Shown here: in pieces, positions 22,014 through 32,620 of the stretch | Position numbering within the stretch: position 1 is the first letter of the stretch | Layout: the number at the start of each line of letters is the position of its first letter | From: Aphanomyces cochlioides | Lineage: Eukaryota > Oomycota > Saprolegniomycetes > Saprolegniales > Verrucalvaceae | DNA length: 64,000 nucleotides | NCBI GenBank assembly: GCA_019828595.1 | Contig: JAHQRK010000007.1 | Coordinates: 930,001-994,000, forward strand | Direction: 5' to 3' | Program-made: the position numbers and the translations under genes | Notes under the pieces: generated by a model | What the model saw: only the letters and a program-made list of their open reading frames with translations | What the model was told of the DNA's origin: nothing | Databases searched by the model: none

Positions 22014-22319
22014 CTGTCTCGTTCATGCTCTCGCTCGGCGGTCTCCATCCCTGTGGATTCAAAAGTGCGCCAAATATTCGGAATTGAAATATTGCTCAAA
22101 TTAAACGAAAAATAAGCATAAAATGAAACGAAAATGGATTAAATTGAAGAGGAATGTCTTAAATTAAAACGTAGTTCACTTTATTATATCTGGGTCCAGG
22201 ATCAAGTCGTCTAAATTAAAAAAACGTTGGCTTAAAATTAAAAAGCGCTAGCTTAAATATAAAACGGCCTTGGCTAATTATATCGAGCAAATGCTTAAAT
22301 TAAACGTAAAAAGGTGTAG
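22014..22319 (-). repeat. Right long terminal inverted repeat with duplicated gene start
   Basis: The minus strand carries a second copy of the promoter region and of the transposase N-terminus (METAEREHERDRTG). That frame runs on, diverged, to a stop near 21902, so the right end could in principle express a short N-terminal peptide. Confidence 0.93.
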
Positions 22320-22732
22320 TATACCTTGTTCCCTTGGCTGATCATTCCTTTCTTGCCTCATGAAGAAGGTGGACAACTCTCATCTTTACAGAGACGCTTT
22401 AACTATATCCATTCTACCACTCGGATGCCGGTTGAGTGTGCCTTCGGTCGTCTCAAGGAAAGGTTTCGTGTTTTGAAGTCTGTAATGAGTGAGAAATTTC
22501 TCAGGAAAACTGGTTGCCATATAATGGCTTGCTTTGTACTGCATAACATCTTTCTGTGCTTTAATGATGACTTGTTCTCAAGCTTTGACGAAAACCGCGA
22601 TCGCAATGATTACTTTCAACCGCCTGAGGAGTCAAACTGCGATACAAATTATATTCAACGCGAGGCAGCTCTCCAAAAACGACGAGCTATAGCGACGATA
22701 ATTAGTTAATTTAACTCATCGTGTACATGAAT

Positions 22733-23655
22733 CTATTCATCCTTTTTAGTCAAGTGTGAGATTAGCTGTGCCATTGTATTCGATTGAGCTTGAATGGCTT
22801 GTAAAACATCATCCAGTGTGGCACGAGGTTGATGAGGCGCAAGTTCGTGAACATTGTTCGAGGCTTGAGACTGTCCAAGGGAGATTAATCCCTCCTTAAT
22901 TGCCAAAAAGCCTGCTTCAAGTGACTCGGCAGTTCCTCGTGGTCGATCAGTACGTTCATTCTTTTCACGCTTTGCGAAAGCTCGCTTCTTTCCATTCAGT
23001 TGCACTGTAGTTGTTTTCTCTTCACGAGCCTGCTTTGACTCGTCCGAAGACGATGCTTCCTTCATTGCCATAGTCTATAGAGATTAATGTGATAAATGAT
23101 TACAGTTTAGTATACCAAATTCGTCTTGATCCTCCTCTTCCTCCACAGTTATAGCGTCAGTAGACATGAGTGATTCACGACTAAACCCCAGTTTATCAGC
23201 CCAATACTCCAGCATAATCTCGAAATGTTGAGGTCAATTCGCTTGACCTTTGTTGCCAGTAGGATGGGGAAGCTGGGGTTTAGATGTGGACCATTGACTC
23301 TTCATCTTTGAAAACTACGCATGACACTCGTCACTACATAATCTATGAACAGCTCTACCTTGTCTTGTATTTGCTTTGCTGTAAAGCTTCGTTGCATAAG
23401 CGTGCTCAATTCAGCCGCCAGCATCGCGAACGCAACCTTTTTGTCGTTGTTGTTTTTGGTATTGAAGCGCTCAGATAACGCTGATGTATATCTCAAACGG
23501 AACATGTGCCCAACACTTTCATCACACCACTCTGCAGGCATCTTGTTGGGGTCCTTTGGCGGGCGTCCCAACTTCTTGCGGTAGCTCTTGGGAGCAGGTA
23601 TGTCATTCCCATTCTTATCTAGTGTTGAATTTAAATTTAGATGTAGTAAGTGCAT
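22733..23655 (-). pseudogene. Harbinger Myb/SANT-like protein, one internal stop
   Basis: Exons 23655-23359, 23305-23116 and 23074-22733 are joined by canonical introns of 53 and 41 bp. The N-terminal half is the Myb-like region (VGHMFRLRYTSALSERFN, MLAAELSTLMQRSFTAKQIQ). The middle carries an acidic stretch (DAITVEEEEDQDEFG), and the C-terminus a basic patch plus helix (KKRAFAKREKNERTDRPRG, LDDVLQAIQAQSNTMAQL). A TGA at 23234-23236 interrupts exon 2. The protein would bind element ends and help the transposase enter the nucleus. The partner transposase ends 23 bp away on the other strand. Confidence 0.8.
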
Positions 23656-23894
23656 TACTTGATGGTCTATTCGTGGCTGATGACTCTATCGTCATGATGC
23701 GGTGGCAAAATCCCGTCTGACTTCTTCACCACTCAAACAAACTGGGACACAAACGTGAACCGATCGTTCACGCCTCAAGACGGGAAAATGTTTCTCGAAC
23801 GATATCCGGTGTCCGGATAAGATGACCAATAGAAAGCCGCAAAATGGACTTTCGAGGACGACTTACATTCACGAACACTTCCCCGACCAGGGCC

Positions 23895-24204
23895 AAATGA
23901 GATCAGATGGCTGTGCTGACTCCTGCTAAAAAACATAGCTATTTTAAAAATTAGTTCAATAGTTATTTAGTCAGACTATTACTTCAATAAAGTAAATTAA
24001 ATCGAATAGTAAACTTATTTCGATTAAGTTAACTATTTAATCTTGACAACACTTGATAAAGTAAATTTTGAATTTAATTAAGCGAGGGGGACAGACAAGA
24101 TGACAACAGGACAACTTCCCGACAAGCACCACCCAAATCTTCACCCTGACGCAGTCATGAGACTGCGAATTCATCAATTTTCGCCAACAACACTATGGTG
24201 CATA
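23895..24204. other. Short AT-rich spacer containing a dispersed repeat
   Basis: Holds the inverted partner (24083-24169) of the repeat at 15450-15520; nothing else recognised. Confidence 0.6.
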
Positions 24205-25963
24205 CAGATATATCCCCCTCAGAGCAAACTGCTGAAATATTATACTTGTTTAAATTGATATACCAAATATAAATATATAGAGGATATTTTAACTGACTGA
24301 GTGGTGAACACTTTCAATTTCCACGTTACACGTCAAGAGGCGATGTCCGGCGTTCAACGAGCCTGAAGTCAACTGAATGGAGAAGCACGATATTCCAACA
24401 ACATTCAAACCACTATGAGCAACAACCAAGGTACGATGAATCAACTACTGCATCACCTCGATCAACGAATTCGACAGAGGATTTGCGAGTTTGGCCGACG
24501 AAGCTGAGCGGTAAGCTGTCTGAAGCGTTGGATAATGTCGCTAGGATAATTCAAATTTTGAATTTGAATTCCGGAAGTCGATCATTTCAACTCGATTTTG
24601 TTCTTGCACAATGCCATCAAGCAGCAATCAAAGAACGCGACTTCATCTCACAAACAAGCAAAAAGCTCGAATATTCCAACACCATCAACAAACCCCATCA
24701 ATCGCACTAGAGGAACTCGCCCAATGGGCTCGCGCTTCTTTGAAAACTGAGTCGCTTCCCTCAATATCATCTCTGTCACGGCTCTTGCATAAAGGAGTCG
24801 ACGACACACTTCTTGCTGTACAGCCAGATATGAAAACCCTTCGACCTGTCACTTGTGAGAAGCTTGACAATGATTTGGCGCAATGGATTGATGAGTGCGA
24901 AGAATTTGGCCTACGGGTGTCGTATGCATGCATACAAGCTTATGCTAGACAGCTCTCCGAAAAGTATGAAGAAGCAAGCCGACTTTCATTCTCCTCTGGA
25001 TGGCTTACAAAGTTTTTAAAACGACACAACTTGGGACGCAAGCATGTCTTTGGCGAGGCTTCATCGATTGACCCTGCTGTTGTCGAAGAAGGGCGGAACC
25101 TGATGCAGTCGATCACTCAATTCTACGAACCTCGCGATATTTACAACCTCGACGAAACTGGTTACTTTTATTGCCAAGATGCACGCCATACGATTGCCAA
25201 AAAGAGTATACACGGAAGGAGAGCAAGAAGAGGCTGACAATTGTTTTGGCTACAAATGCTGATGGATCCGACAAACGCCAGCTGAAGATTATTGGTGATG
25301 CCATCAAACCACGCTGGCTTGCAAAGAGAAATGCTGGCGGTAGACCGCTGGATGACTCTGGCACAGCCAAAGGATGGATGAACTCAAAGACTTTCCTCGA
25401 CTGGCTGTCCAAATTCAACGATGAGATGAAAGTCAAGAGCCGCAATGTCCTCTTGCTCGTTGATAACGTTTCGTCGCATCGATTGGACGAGAGGTTATCG
25501 AATGTATCATTGCAATTCTTATCCCCCAACACGACCGCGCATCTGCAGCCACTCGATGAAGGCATCATTGCGGCATTCAAAAAGAAGATTCGCCACCGAA
25601 AGACGTCTGCCATGTTGTCAAAGTTTGAGGAATTGAGATGTTTACACAAGTCAAATGGTACCAAGCCGACCAGACGCGAAGTCGTCATGATGCACAAAGT
25701 TGAAACTCAAGTGGCAGTCCAATGGGCTGAAGAATCTTGGGACAAAATCGCTGCTTCTACGATTGCAAACTGCTGGAAGCACACGGACATTCTCGACAAC
25801 AACGCGAGAAACTTGACTTCCGGTCTCACATCTATGCATGTCAACCCAGTGTCCATGGACTTCATTTTAAACTAGTAATTTGTAAAGGCCTTCACATATT
25901 ATACCTTTCAAACTTAATATTTTATTCTTTGAAAATCGATTTGCTCTGAGGGAGATAAAACTG
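24205..25963. mobile_element. Pogo-type element, 1759 bp, TA duplication
   Basis: The inverted ends begin CAG and share T(A/C)TCCCCCTCAGAGCAAA-like sequence (left CCCCCTCAGAGCAAAC, right CTCCCTCAGAGCAAAT on the minus strand). TA flanks both sides (24203-24204 and 25964-25965). The CAG start, TA target and DDE_1 transposase agree with pogo/Tigger. Confidence 0.85.
24611..25875 (+). pseudogene. Pogo-like transposase (HTH_Tnp_Tc5 + DDE_1), one frameshift
   Basis: The N-terminus has a helix-turn-helix (LTNKQKARIFQHHQQTPSIA) and a CENP-B-like second DNA-binding domain (SSGWLTKFLKRHNLGRKHV). The first catalytic block is IYNLDETGYFYCQD. A frameshift near 25200, in an A-rich stretch, moves to the frame with KKRLTIVLATNADGSDKR, LLLVDNVSSHRLDERLS (second Asp) and HLQPLDEGIIAAFKKKI (third Asp), ending at 25875. 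All three acidic residues are present, so the single shift is the only visible lesion. Living relatives cut and paste the element at TA sites. Confidence 0.86.
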
Positions 25964-25978
25964 TATCCAAATCAAATA

Positions 25979-28044
25979 CTGTAGATGATTTGTAAAATGG
26001 GTCGATTTGTGACAAGCGAAATGTCCGAAACCTCTTTAATATTATATTCCGAATCTGACACTAATATTCAAATATAAAGTACATAGATTTAAACAGCATC
26101 GAGAATTTTGAGCTAGAATGAGTCACTAATTTCGGGTATACAATGACAAAGGTAATTAAGAATGGGACCAAATGTCGTTGCTTAAAATTTTCTACATCAA
26201 TCAAGTCAACAAGGAGAGTGATTGATTGAGCTTTTTGGACCCAAACACATCATAGTCATTGACTTTCATGGAATATCAAAAGTGAAGGCTCATTCTACAA
26301 TTTGCCATCTCAAACACTTTTCCATCCAATGGATGACGTGTCAAAAGGACCGCGAACTCAGTCTAGTCTATGATATTGCTGGGCCGGATACCGGCGCGTG
26401 CATTCAGGACAAAGCGTTTGTTTTTTCTATGTGCTTAGCTCAAAAGTGCTTTTTGAGTAAATGCATAATGAATTGTGATTTTCTGTTTATTTTTTGACTT
26501 TCAGTTGCCCTTTGGAGCAAATCGTCAAGTTTGGTCATTCCTCGATGCGTCCTCGTTGTTCGAATTTCTGTCAATCACTTGACATTTCAAAAAACCGTTG
26601 ATGATCACTTTCTTGGACAAGCCCTCCCATGCTTCGTTGACCCAATCGACCACGTCAAAGCGATCAGGACGTCGCAGTTGGAATGGGCCGCTTTTGTGAA
26701 GTCCAATCTCATCTCGAAGATGCTGGACCCATCGCTTGCGAAGCGCGATATTCAAGGGCTTCATCCAGGCTACGTCAGCGGGTTGGCAGATCCATGTGAA
26801 CGTTGGCGGGATTTTTTCAAGAATGATGTCAAGTTCCTCGGCAACAGCCATATCGTCAGGGGTGAAGTGAGCTCCAAAGTCGTCCCACATCAAAAGAATT
26901 TCCTTCATGTTCTGGTTGCGTCGATGGCCAAAATGATATTGCAAGAACTTGATGGATATTCGACTATTCCACCAGCCTGACGGATTGCCAAATATGCGCG
27001 ATGGGTGGCGCTCATGAATCTCTTCGATTTCTTTCCAGAGTCGAGATCCAAAGCCGTTCCGCTGAGTCAAGTTGTCAATCACTGTTGTCTTCACGACGGA
27101 CTCAGGGGTCTTGAACACCAAGAACAAGGGATACTTCGTGCCAACTGCATCTGCCAGAAGCATCGCTGTCATGCGATCTTTGTCATGGCCTGAAGACTTT
27201 ATCCAAACATTTTTAGTGCCTTTTGTATCCAGAGTTTTGTCGGGTACGTACTCATAGTTGACTGCTGTCTGATCAGCATTGTAGATATCTTCGATAACGT
27301 TTAATCGAATTGTCTCTTTGACTTTCTTTGAGAAAGCTTCAAGCGCAGCTTCGCCTTGTTCATTGTTGGATTGGCCAGAGAGGCATTTTGTTCGTAGGGC
27401 GAGAGACCAGCGACGTTTGAAGCCTTCAATCCAGGTTCTACTCGCCTTAAATTGATCTTTATTGTAACCCCCTTTTTTAGCGGTCTCCAGAGCTTTGCAA
27501 GCGAGGAGCAAATTGCCCACAGGAATGCCTTCTTTGCGCAATGCAAGCACCCAAGCCACCATTTCTTCTTCGTCTTCTTGTTCAAGGACCCTGATTGTCG
27601 GTTAGATTTCTTTGAACGCGTGGCCGGATCGTCTGCAAGTGCTTGAATCTTCGATCGACCTCGCTCCCAGCGGTCGATTCGCTTGAGCAGCGTTACAAGT
27701 GGTTTCCCCGTAACGCCAGGCAAAAAAAAGGTCGGCCGCGGCTCGTTTCGACGATTGTTTGGCAAAGTTCATGATAAGAAGCTTCTTTTCATTCGTGAAG
27801 AATATTCTTTGATGTTGGGCTTCCTTCCTTTTTACTTGCTTGATAGAAGGGCGCCCGGTAGCTCGTCTGTGCGGCGATATGAAGGTTTTGCCAATGTGTT
27901 TCCCGCGCATTGTGCAGTTTTGAAATTACCCTCTTTAATATAATAATACAATTTCAGAGAGATATCGTGAATTGCAGTATACTTTGCAATTTTATATTCA
28001 TATTTGGAGGTTTGCAATCGACCCATTTTACAAATCATCTACAG
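25979..28044. mobile_element. Second pogo-type element, 2066 bp, perfect ends
   Basis: The ends are perfect 29-bp inverted repeats starting CTGTAGATGATTTGTAAAAT, flanked by TA at 25977-25978 and 28045-28046. It begins only 15 bp after the previous pogo element. The transposase lies on the minus strand; about 540 bp at the left end is non-coding. Confidence 0.9.
26525..27910 (-). pseudogene. Pogo/DDE_1 transposase with degraded N-terminus
   Basis: The intact part, 27562-26525, has 345 residues with a CENP-B-like domain (RTWIEGFKRRWSLALRTKC) and three catalytic Asp blocks: IYNADQTAVNYEYVPDKT, ILLMWDDFGAHFTPDD and TWICQPADVAWMKPLN. Upstream, 27910-27560 carries the N-terminus in at least two frames (GRPSIKQVKRKEAQHQRI, PGVTGKPLVTLLKRIDRWE), so two or more frameshifts separate it from the core. 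Ends of the element are intact, so it could still be mobilised in trans. Confidence 0.82.
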
Positions 28045-31000
28045 TATGCAATAATTCTCGGAAAAATTTGTTTCGAACTATTTGGATCAAAACAAAAGAC
28101 TTAAATTGAAGTTGATATTATTAATAGTAGTGCGCTTGAAATTGTTCTGATGGTATTCATTTGACTCAATTTCTTGCAAACCTTAGATGAATTTTTACAG
28201 TTAATTCTCCCAGATTAACAAATGAATTTTTTTATAATAATTATCATTGGATAATTATAAACTTTAAATTATCCATATAAATTTTCGTGTTTCTTTTTTC
28301 CTAAAGTTTTCCAGAAGTTGACGACGATGCATCAATTTCCTCGCAAAGGTAAAACAGGCCCTTGTTGTACTTGATGTTATTCATATTTGCAGTTAATCAT
28401 TGTTGAGTCGCAGGGAGACTGCGCCTAAAGCGTAAGCGGTCTACAATAAACAGGTTTAGGTTGACTTGAGAATATTTCTGACATGCGACTCAACGAACGC
28501 ATTCAAAACTTCACCCGTCATATGATCGAACGTGTTGCTGCGTCGTGGAGAGCGTGGAATACACGTTCAATTTTGATAAGTGATCCTGGTGATCCTGTCC
28601 AATGGCCATACTTGTACGGCTGAAATGCATTTGCTAACGCCGTGGCACGAGCTAGAATTTGAAAATTAAGCTCGCAGCGACCGTATTCACTTCTTGGCGC
28701 TGACGGTTGCTCCACAAGGACTGAAGAGACGCTGATGTGATCAAGTCGTGCAGAACATTTGCCGATTTCGAAATCAAAGATACTGGCGTTGTCATGTGCC
28801 GTCCTTGGAGTATCACGTGTCATACTAGTAGGTCAATAGCACTATTTTTTAAGGTCTCCTTTATTATCCCCCTCGTCTTTCAAACCAGGGTGAGATGAAG
28901 CTTGCCTGTGCATCCTGGGCTTGCGCTCAACAGGTCGACCAGGGTATTTTAGCTAGGTGGTGCAGAAAAGCAACTCAAGGTGGATGCATTTGACGCAAGA
29001 AACCAACTCCAAGGTGGCTGCATTTGACGAGCATCATATCCTTGCAGATTAGCTGATCCATTTTTCATGAAAGGGGGAAGCAAGCATATCCCATATTCGC
29101 CCCCCCAGCAAGACTATAAACTCTACTCGAGTATTTCTCAGCGGCTTGGGGTAGCCACAGGTCGCTGGTCAATAACAAAACAAACGCTCTTGTCTCCAAC
29201 ATGAAATTAGTTTCGGACTTTACATTGAAGTTATTTTGCAGTTCATCACAAAAAAGATCTTCTGATGCGAAATATTCCTGGCTTGTCTTTGTCATGGATA
29301 TTACCACTGTTTGTGTCTTCAGTATCGCAGTTCCATACAAGGAGATACCAAATGTGCGAGTCAATATTCATTAAATGAATATTGACTCGCACGAATAAAA
29401 TGGCTTCTTGTCGCTATTTACGCCTGATTACCTTAGACTGGATTCTATCTCCTGTTCAAGACTGCATGTTGTTTTGACTAATTTAAAAGGGGGGTCGTCG
29501 TTACAAACGACGGACAAGGCGCACGCATCGCAAACTACGATTGAGAAATGACGTTGAAACTTTTCTTGCCCATATCAGCGACTTTCTCAGTAAACAGCTT
29601 GAAACGTTTAGGCGCCACGACCTCCTACTTCAAGTGTCAATAAACTATCTTGAACGCAAAGAAAGTATTTACAGTGCACAGTGAGGTTTGATAGAGATTT
29701 TTATGATACTAAAAGGGATTGTCGGGCGTCAGGATCAAGAAAATGCAGATGTTTCAAACCTTTGTACGAAATTCTTCACATCAACACATACAGTACAGTA
29801 ACTATCGAAAACTATAGCAGTGTTGGACAAGCATCGTTGCTTGTCATTGGTCGAGTCGTGTTTTGTGTTTTGTGCCTGTGTTGCCAATCAAAACAAGCAG
29901 ACCCACAACGACAAAGTGATGACAGAAACACGATGAAAACGTGATGGATTTACTTGGGAACGGAATTTGCTTCAAAACACGACGGTACTCGAAAGAGGCT
30001 CTAAATATTGCACTGATCTTAATATTACAGACGCTGATTCCTATCCTTGCTCCAGAGCACTGGCGGCGGTTTCACTGACGTTTGGAAACCAGTGGTGGAC
30101 GAGGCGTGAGTAATGCACGTCGAGCGTAGTTTCCAGTGCCAATCATTTGCGGCGTTTCCTTCGAAGTTCGAGGCATGGGGGTTCCCAGAGCATGATTCAC
30201 TCGTAGCGAAATCATCGAGACGTATGTCATCACTCGACGAGAATGATCATTCTACTCTCTATGTTTAAAAGGTTTCACCGTTGGTCCAGCATGGTGTGAA
30301 GAGCAGCAAAAATACGGGGTGCGTGTATAGTTTCCGACCGGACTTTACGTTCAAAAAGACTCAACATTTATTTGAGAAAGAGAGCCAAACTTTTGAAGGC
30401 ACTACGAGTGTAGTCTAGTTGCTCACGGTACCTGTGCGGTAAGTATATCAAGGTATTGCGCCTTAGCGTCTTACAGCTAGTGCAAATGAATGTCAATGTC
30501 CGAGCAAACCGTATGTGTGCGTTGAAAAGGTCAGAGCTTTCTTTCTGGGCTAGAGTTTGAAGAAGATGCCTCTTTTTGAAGGAAAAACTTGAGAAGTCTC
30601 GAGATGCAACCAAACTTATTTTATCTATTCATCAGAACGACCAGTGTTGTCTCGTTCAGGTATTCCCTATGTCCATTCTAGACTTATTAACAATCTAAAT
30701 CTAGTACGCTCGTCAGCCAGTTGCCGAGGCGGAGCAAGCGTCTTCAGCCGGTTAGGTTAACCGACCTACTTGGCTTTTATCGGGCATCTTGTGGTGCGAC
30801 CCACTGCATATGAGTAAGAACGACCTGCTCAAGATGTTCCATGCTTGCTTGGAACATATTTACACACAAATTTGCGGTCATGTCGAATATCATGACGGAC
30901 ATGTAATTCTCTTAGCTGATAATAACATTCATCAAGTTCACGTTATGATCCTTGACACTAACGTCGGAGTTGTCGCGATATTGCATCGTTTTCAACGCAT

Positions 31001-31953
31001 CAAGAGACTGAGTCGGAACGGTGGTGGATTTTGGATGCAGCGTGCGAGAAACAGTTGACATGGACTTCCAGATGGGAAACAGCAACGTAATTAATTCTTG
31101 CTGATTTCCTGTGTGGTAGGCTGGAAAATGCCGATGTACTTCCATCAGCTTATTGGGCTCCTATTTTGGCAAAAATGTTACTGTTAGATAACGATTGAGT
31201 AGCAAAAAACCGATTTTTATACATGAGAAAAACTAACCTGCGTTTTGAACTATATCTATATATATTCTTCGCTCCACCTTAAGGAACAAATAAATTTTGG
31301 CTACAGTGGGCACGATGTCGCGGTCTGTTAGTAGACACTCACATTGACCACAGCCAAGACCTCACCCTGTTTTATAGTTGTGGAAGAGGTTTGGTGTAGT
31401 GTTTTGACCTGTCTGTTTGAGTTCAACGGAGGAAAGGTAGGATGCTATCATGTACTACATGCATGCTTCACTTTTAGTAATTCTTTCACCTCAAATAATT
31501 TCCTGGGATAGTTTAGTTCACAGCTTTACGAATTCTTCAAATTTTTATTTGTCAGTAGTTATGCTAGCTCTTCTAATATGAATGGGGTGGAGGATAGGTT
31601 TTCGGATCGTGGATTGATCCTCAAACGCTTGCTGCATGTGTGTCTTGTCCCGCCTCGCATTACAAACTCCACCAAGTTCAAGAAACCCTTTCAACCTTTA
31701 GATTACTAGACCTGCTAGTAATGCTTAATGACAATCATTTTACCCTTAAACCTCTCACTAGTTGTACCGCCGGTGCCGCCGTCTCCTCCTCCCGCGCCGA
31801 CACCAGAACATAGATTGTCCGTTAGCCCTGCGCGCTCATATTCTATCCAATCCCTACATTTGCTGGCAAATTAGAGAAAGAGGATACGGAACGTTGCTAG
31901 CTGAACAACAACTTTATTGAGAGGCATGTCTACAAGAGAGCCGCCAACAACGG
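28045..31953. other. Gene-poor region of about 3.9 kb
   Basis: No frame gives a recognisable product. Candidates at 28518-28823 (-), 29065-29364 (-) and 30789-31058 (+) are short and lack motifs. The first (EYGRCELNFQILARATALAN, PYKYGHWTGSPGSL) reads most like protein and could be an exon. The region contains a repeated segment (28408-28448), a small tandem pair near 28970-29030 (AAGGTGG(A/C)TGCATTTGACG) and a palindrome at 29354-29392. Confidence 0.45.
29354..29392. repeat. Perfect 39-bp palindrome
   Basis: Arms of 18 bp (GTGCGAGTCAATATTCAT) flank a TAA centre. Confidence 0.96.
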
Positions 31954-32620
31954 CTAAGTTACAAAGGTCATCGCGACTCCAAAATGCACATCAATGGATT
32001 CTTTCACTACTTCTTCTATTGAAGCCGGTAGAGACGAAACGTCTTGTTTGATTACCGGGCATATCTTCACCATCCCGTTTTTCTTCAGGTGTTTTTTCTT
32101 GATTTGTACCCCTTTGACGCTGAAGATGGTATGGTTCTCCCAATCGATATTTGGGTTGTATTATTTTAACCATGACAAGCCGATTATGACGTCAAAATCT
32201 TTCTCTTTCAGATTCCATTCAACAAAAGCAGTCTTTTCAAACACGTAGCCGTCGAATTCCAACATATCTTCATAAAACTTGGTACGCGTCGGCTCGGATT
32301 TTGTTCCATTATACCCAGATATGAGGATTACCATTACTCGGACCATATTTTCTCCCATTTCGATTTGACATAATGTTTTGGATGCGCCAGAGTCGATTAT
32401 AATACGCACTTTACGATTGTTCAGTATTCCATGCTTGATCATCAGGGGCTGTCTTTGGGGTCTTCAATCCCATCGCAACTTCCTCAAGTTGTTTCGTGAC
32501 TTCGACATTATCTTTGTCTTGTTTCAATGGAGTCACTTCCGCTTTTTTGATGGCGGTAATAGTGTTTTTTCGTGTTCCATAATACAGAGGACCCGTAAAA
32601 ATACACCCATAGTGGTACAA
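31954..32620 (-). pseudogene. Retroviral-type aspartic protease fragment (Gypsy-like)
   Basis: The minus strand encodes NNRKVRIIIDSGASKTLCQI, the DSGA active-site motif of retropepsins, and later VIIGLSWLK, the conserved flap-end and ILG-type segment. A gag-linker-like stretch precedes it in another frame (EVTPLKQDKDNVEVTKQLEE), and the C-terminal part is again shifted (LPASIEEVVKESIDVHFG) before a stop near 31954. Two frameshifts are evident. No reverse transcriptase follows, so only this piece of a Ty3/Gypsy-type element remains. Confidence 0.72.

Larger units (their letters stand above)
20233..22319. mobile_element. Tc1/IS630-like element with very long terminal inverted repeats
   Basis: The element is 2087 bp, starts and ends CTACACCTTTTTACG, and is flanked by TA at 20231-20232 and 22320-22321. 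The inverted repeats match over at least 306 bp with one mismatch and continue, diverged, to about 20670 on the left and 21911 on the right. They include the transposase start codon. The interior encodes one transposase on the plus strand. Confidence 0.93.
19496..22709 (+). pseudogene. Harbinger transposase (DDE_4), interrupted
   Basis: The first part, 19496-20232, starts at the ATG after a TTG and contains the N-terminal helical region (YRETAAAFGVSKSWCVDVVS), the first catalytic block GVVGAIDGTLINIQRP and GDAGY. A Tc1-like element sits exactly after the second Asp block. The remainder, 22322-22709, continues as LFPWLIIPFLPHEEGG and PVECAFGRLKERFRVLKSV (catalytic Glu), ending IATIIS. Removing the insertion with one TA restores GDAGYTLFPWL in frame. 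No other lesion is visible, so the gene was probably intact until that insertion. The protein cuts element ends in the nucleus together with its Myb partner. Confidence 0.9.
19370..23894. mobile_element. Complete PIF/Harbinger element with nested Tc1-like insertion
   Basis: The terminal inverted repeats begin GGCCCTGGTCGGGGAA and run about 35 bp with few mismatches, flanked by AAA at 19367-19369 and 23895-23897. Inside are a transposase (+) and a Myb-like gene (-), convergent, with stops 23 bp apart. Without the nested element the length is about 2.4 kb, normal for an autonomous Harbinger. The usual duplication is TTA or TAA, so AAA is slightly off type. Confidence 0.9.
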
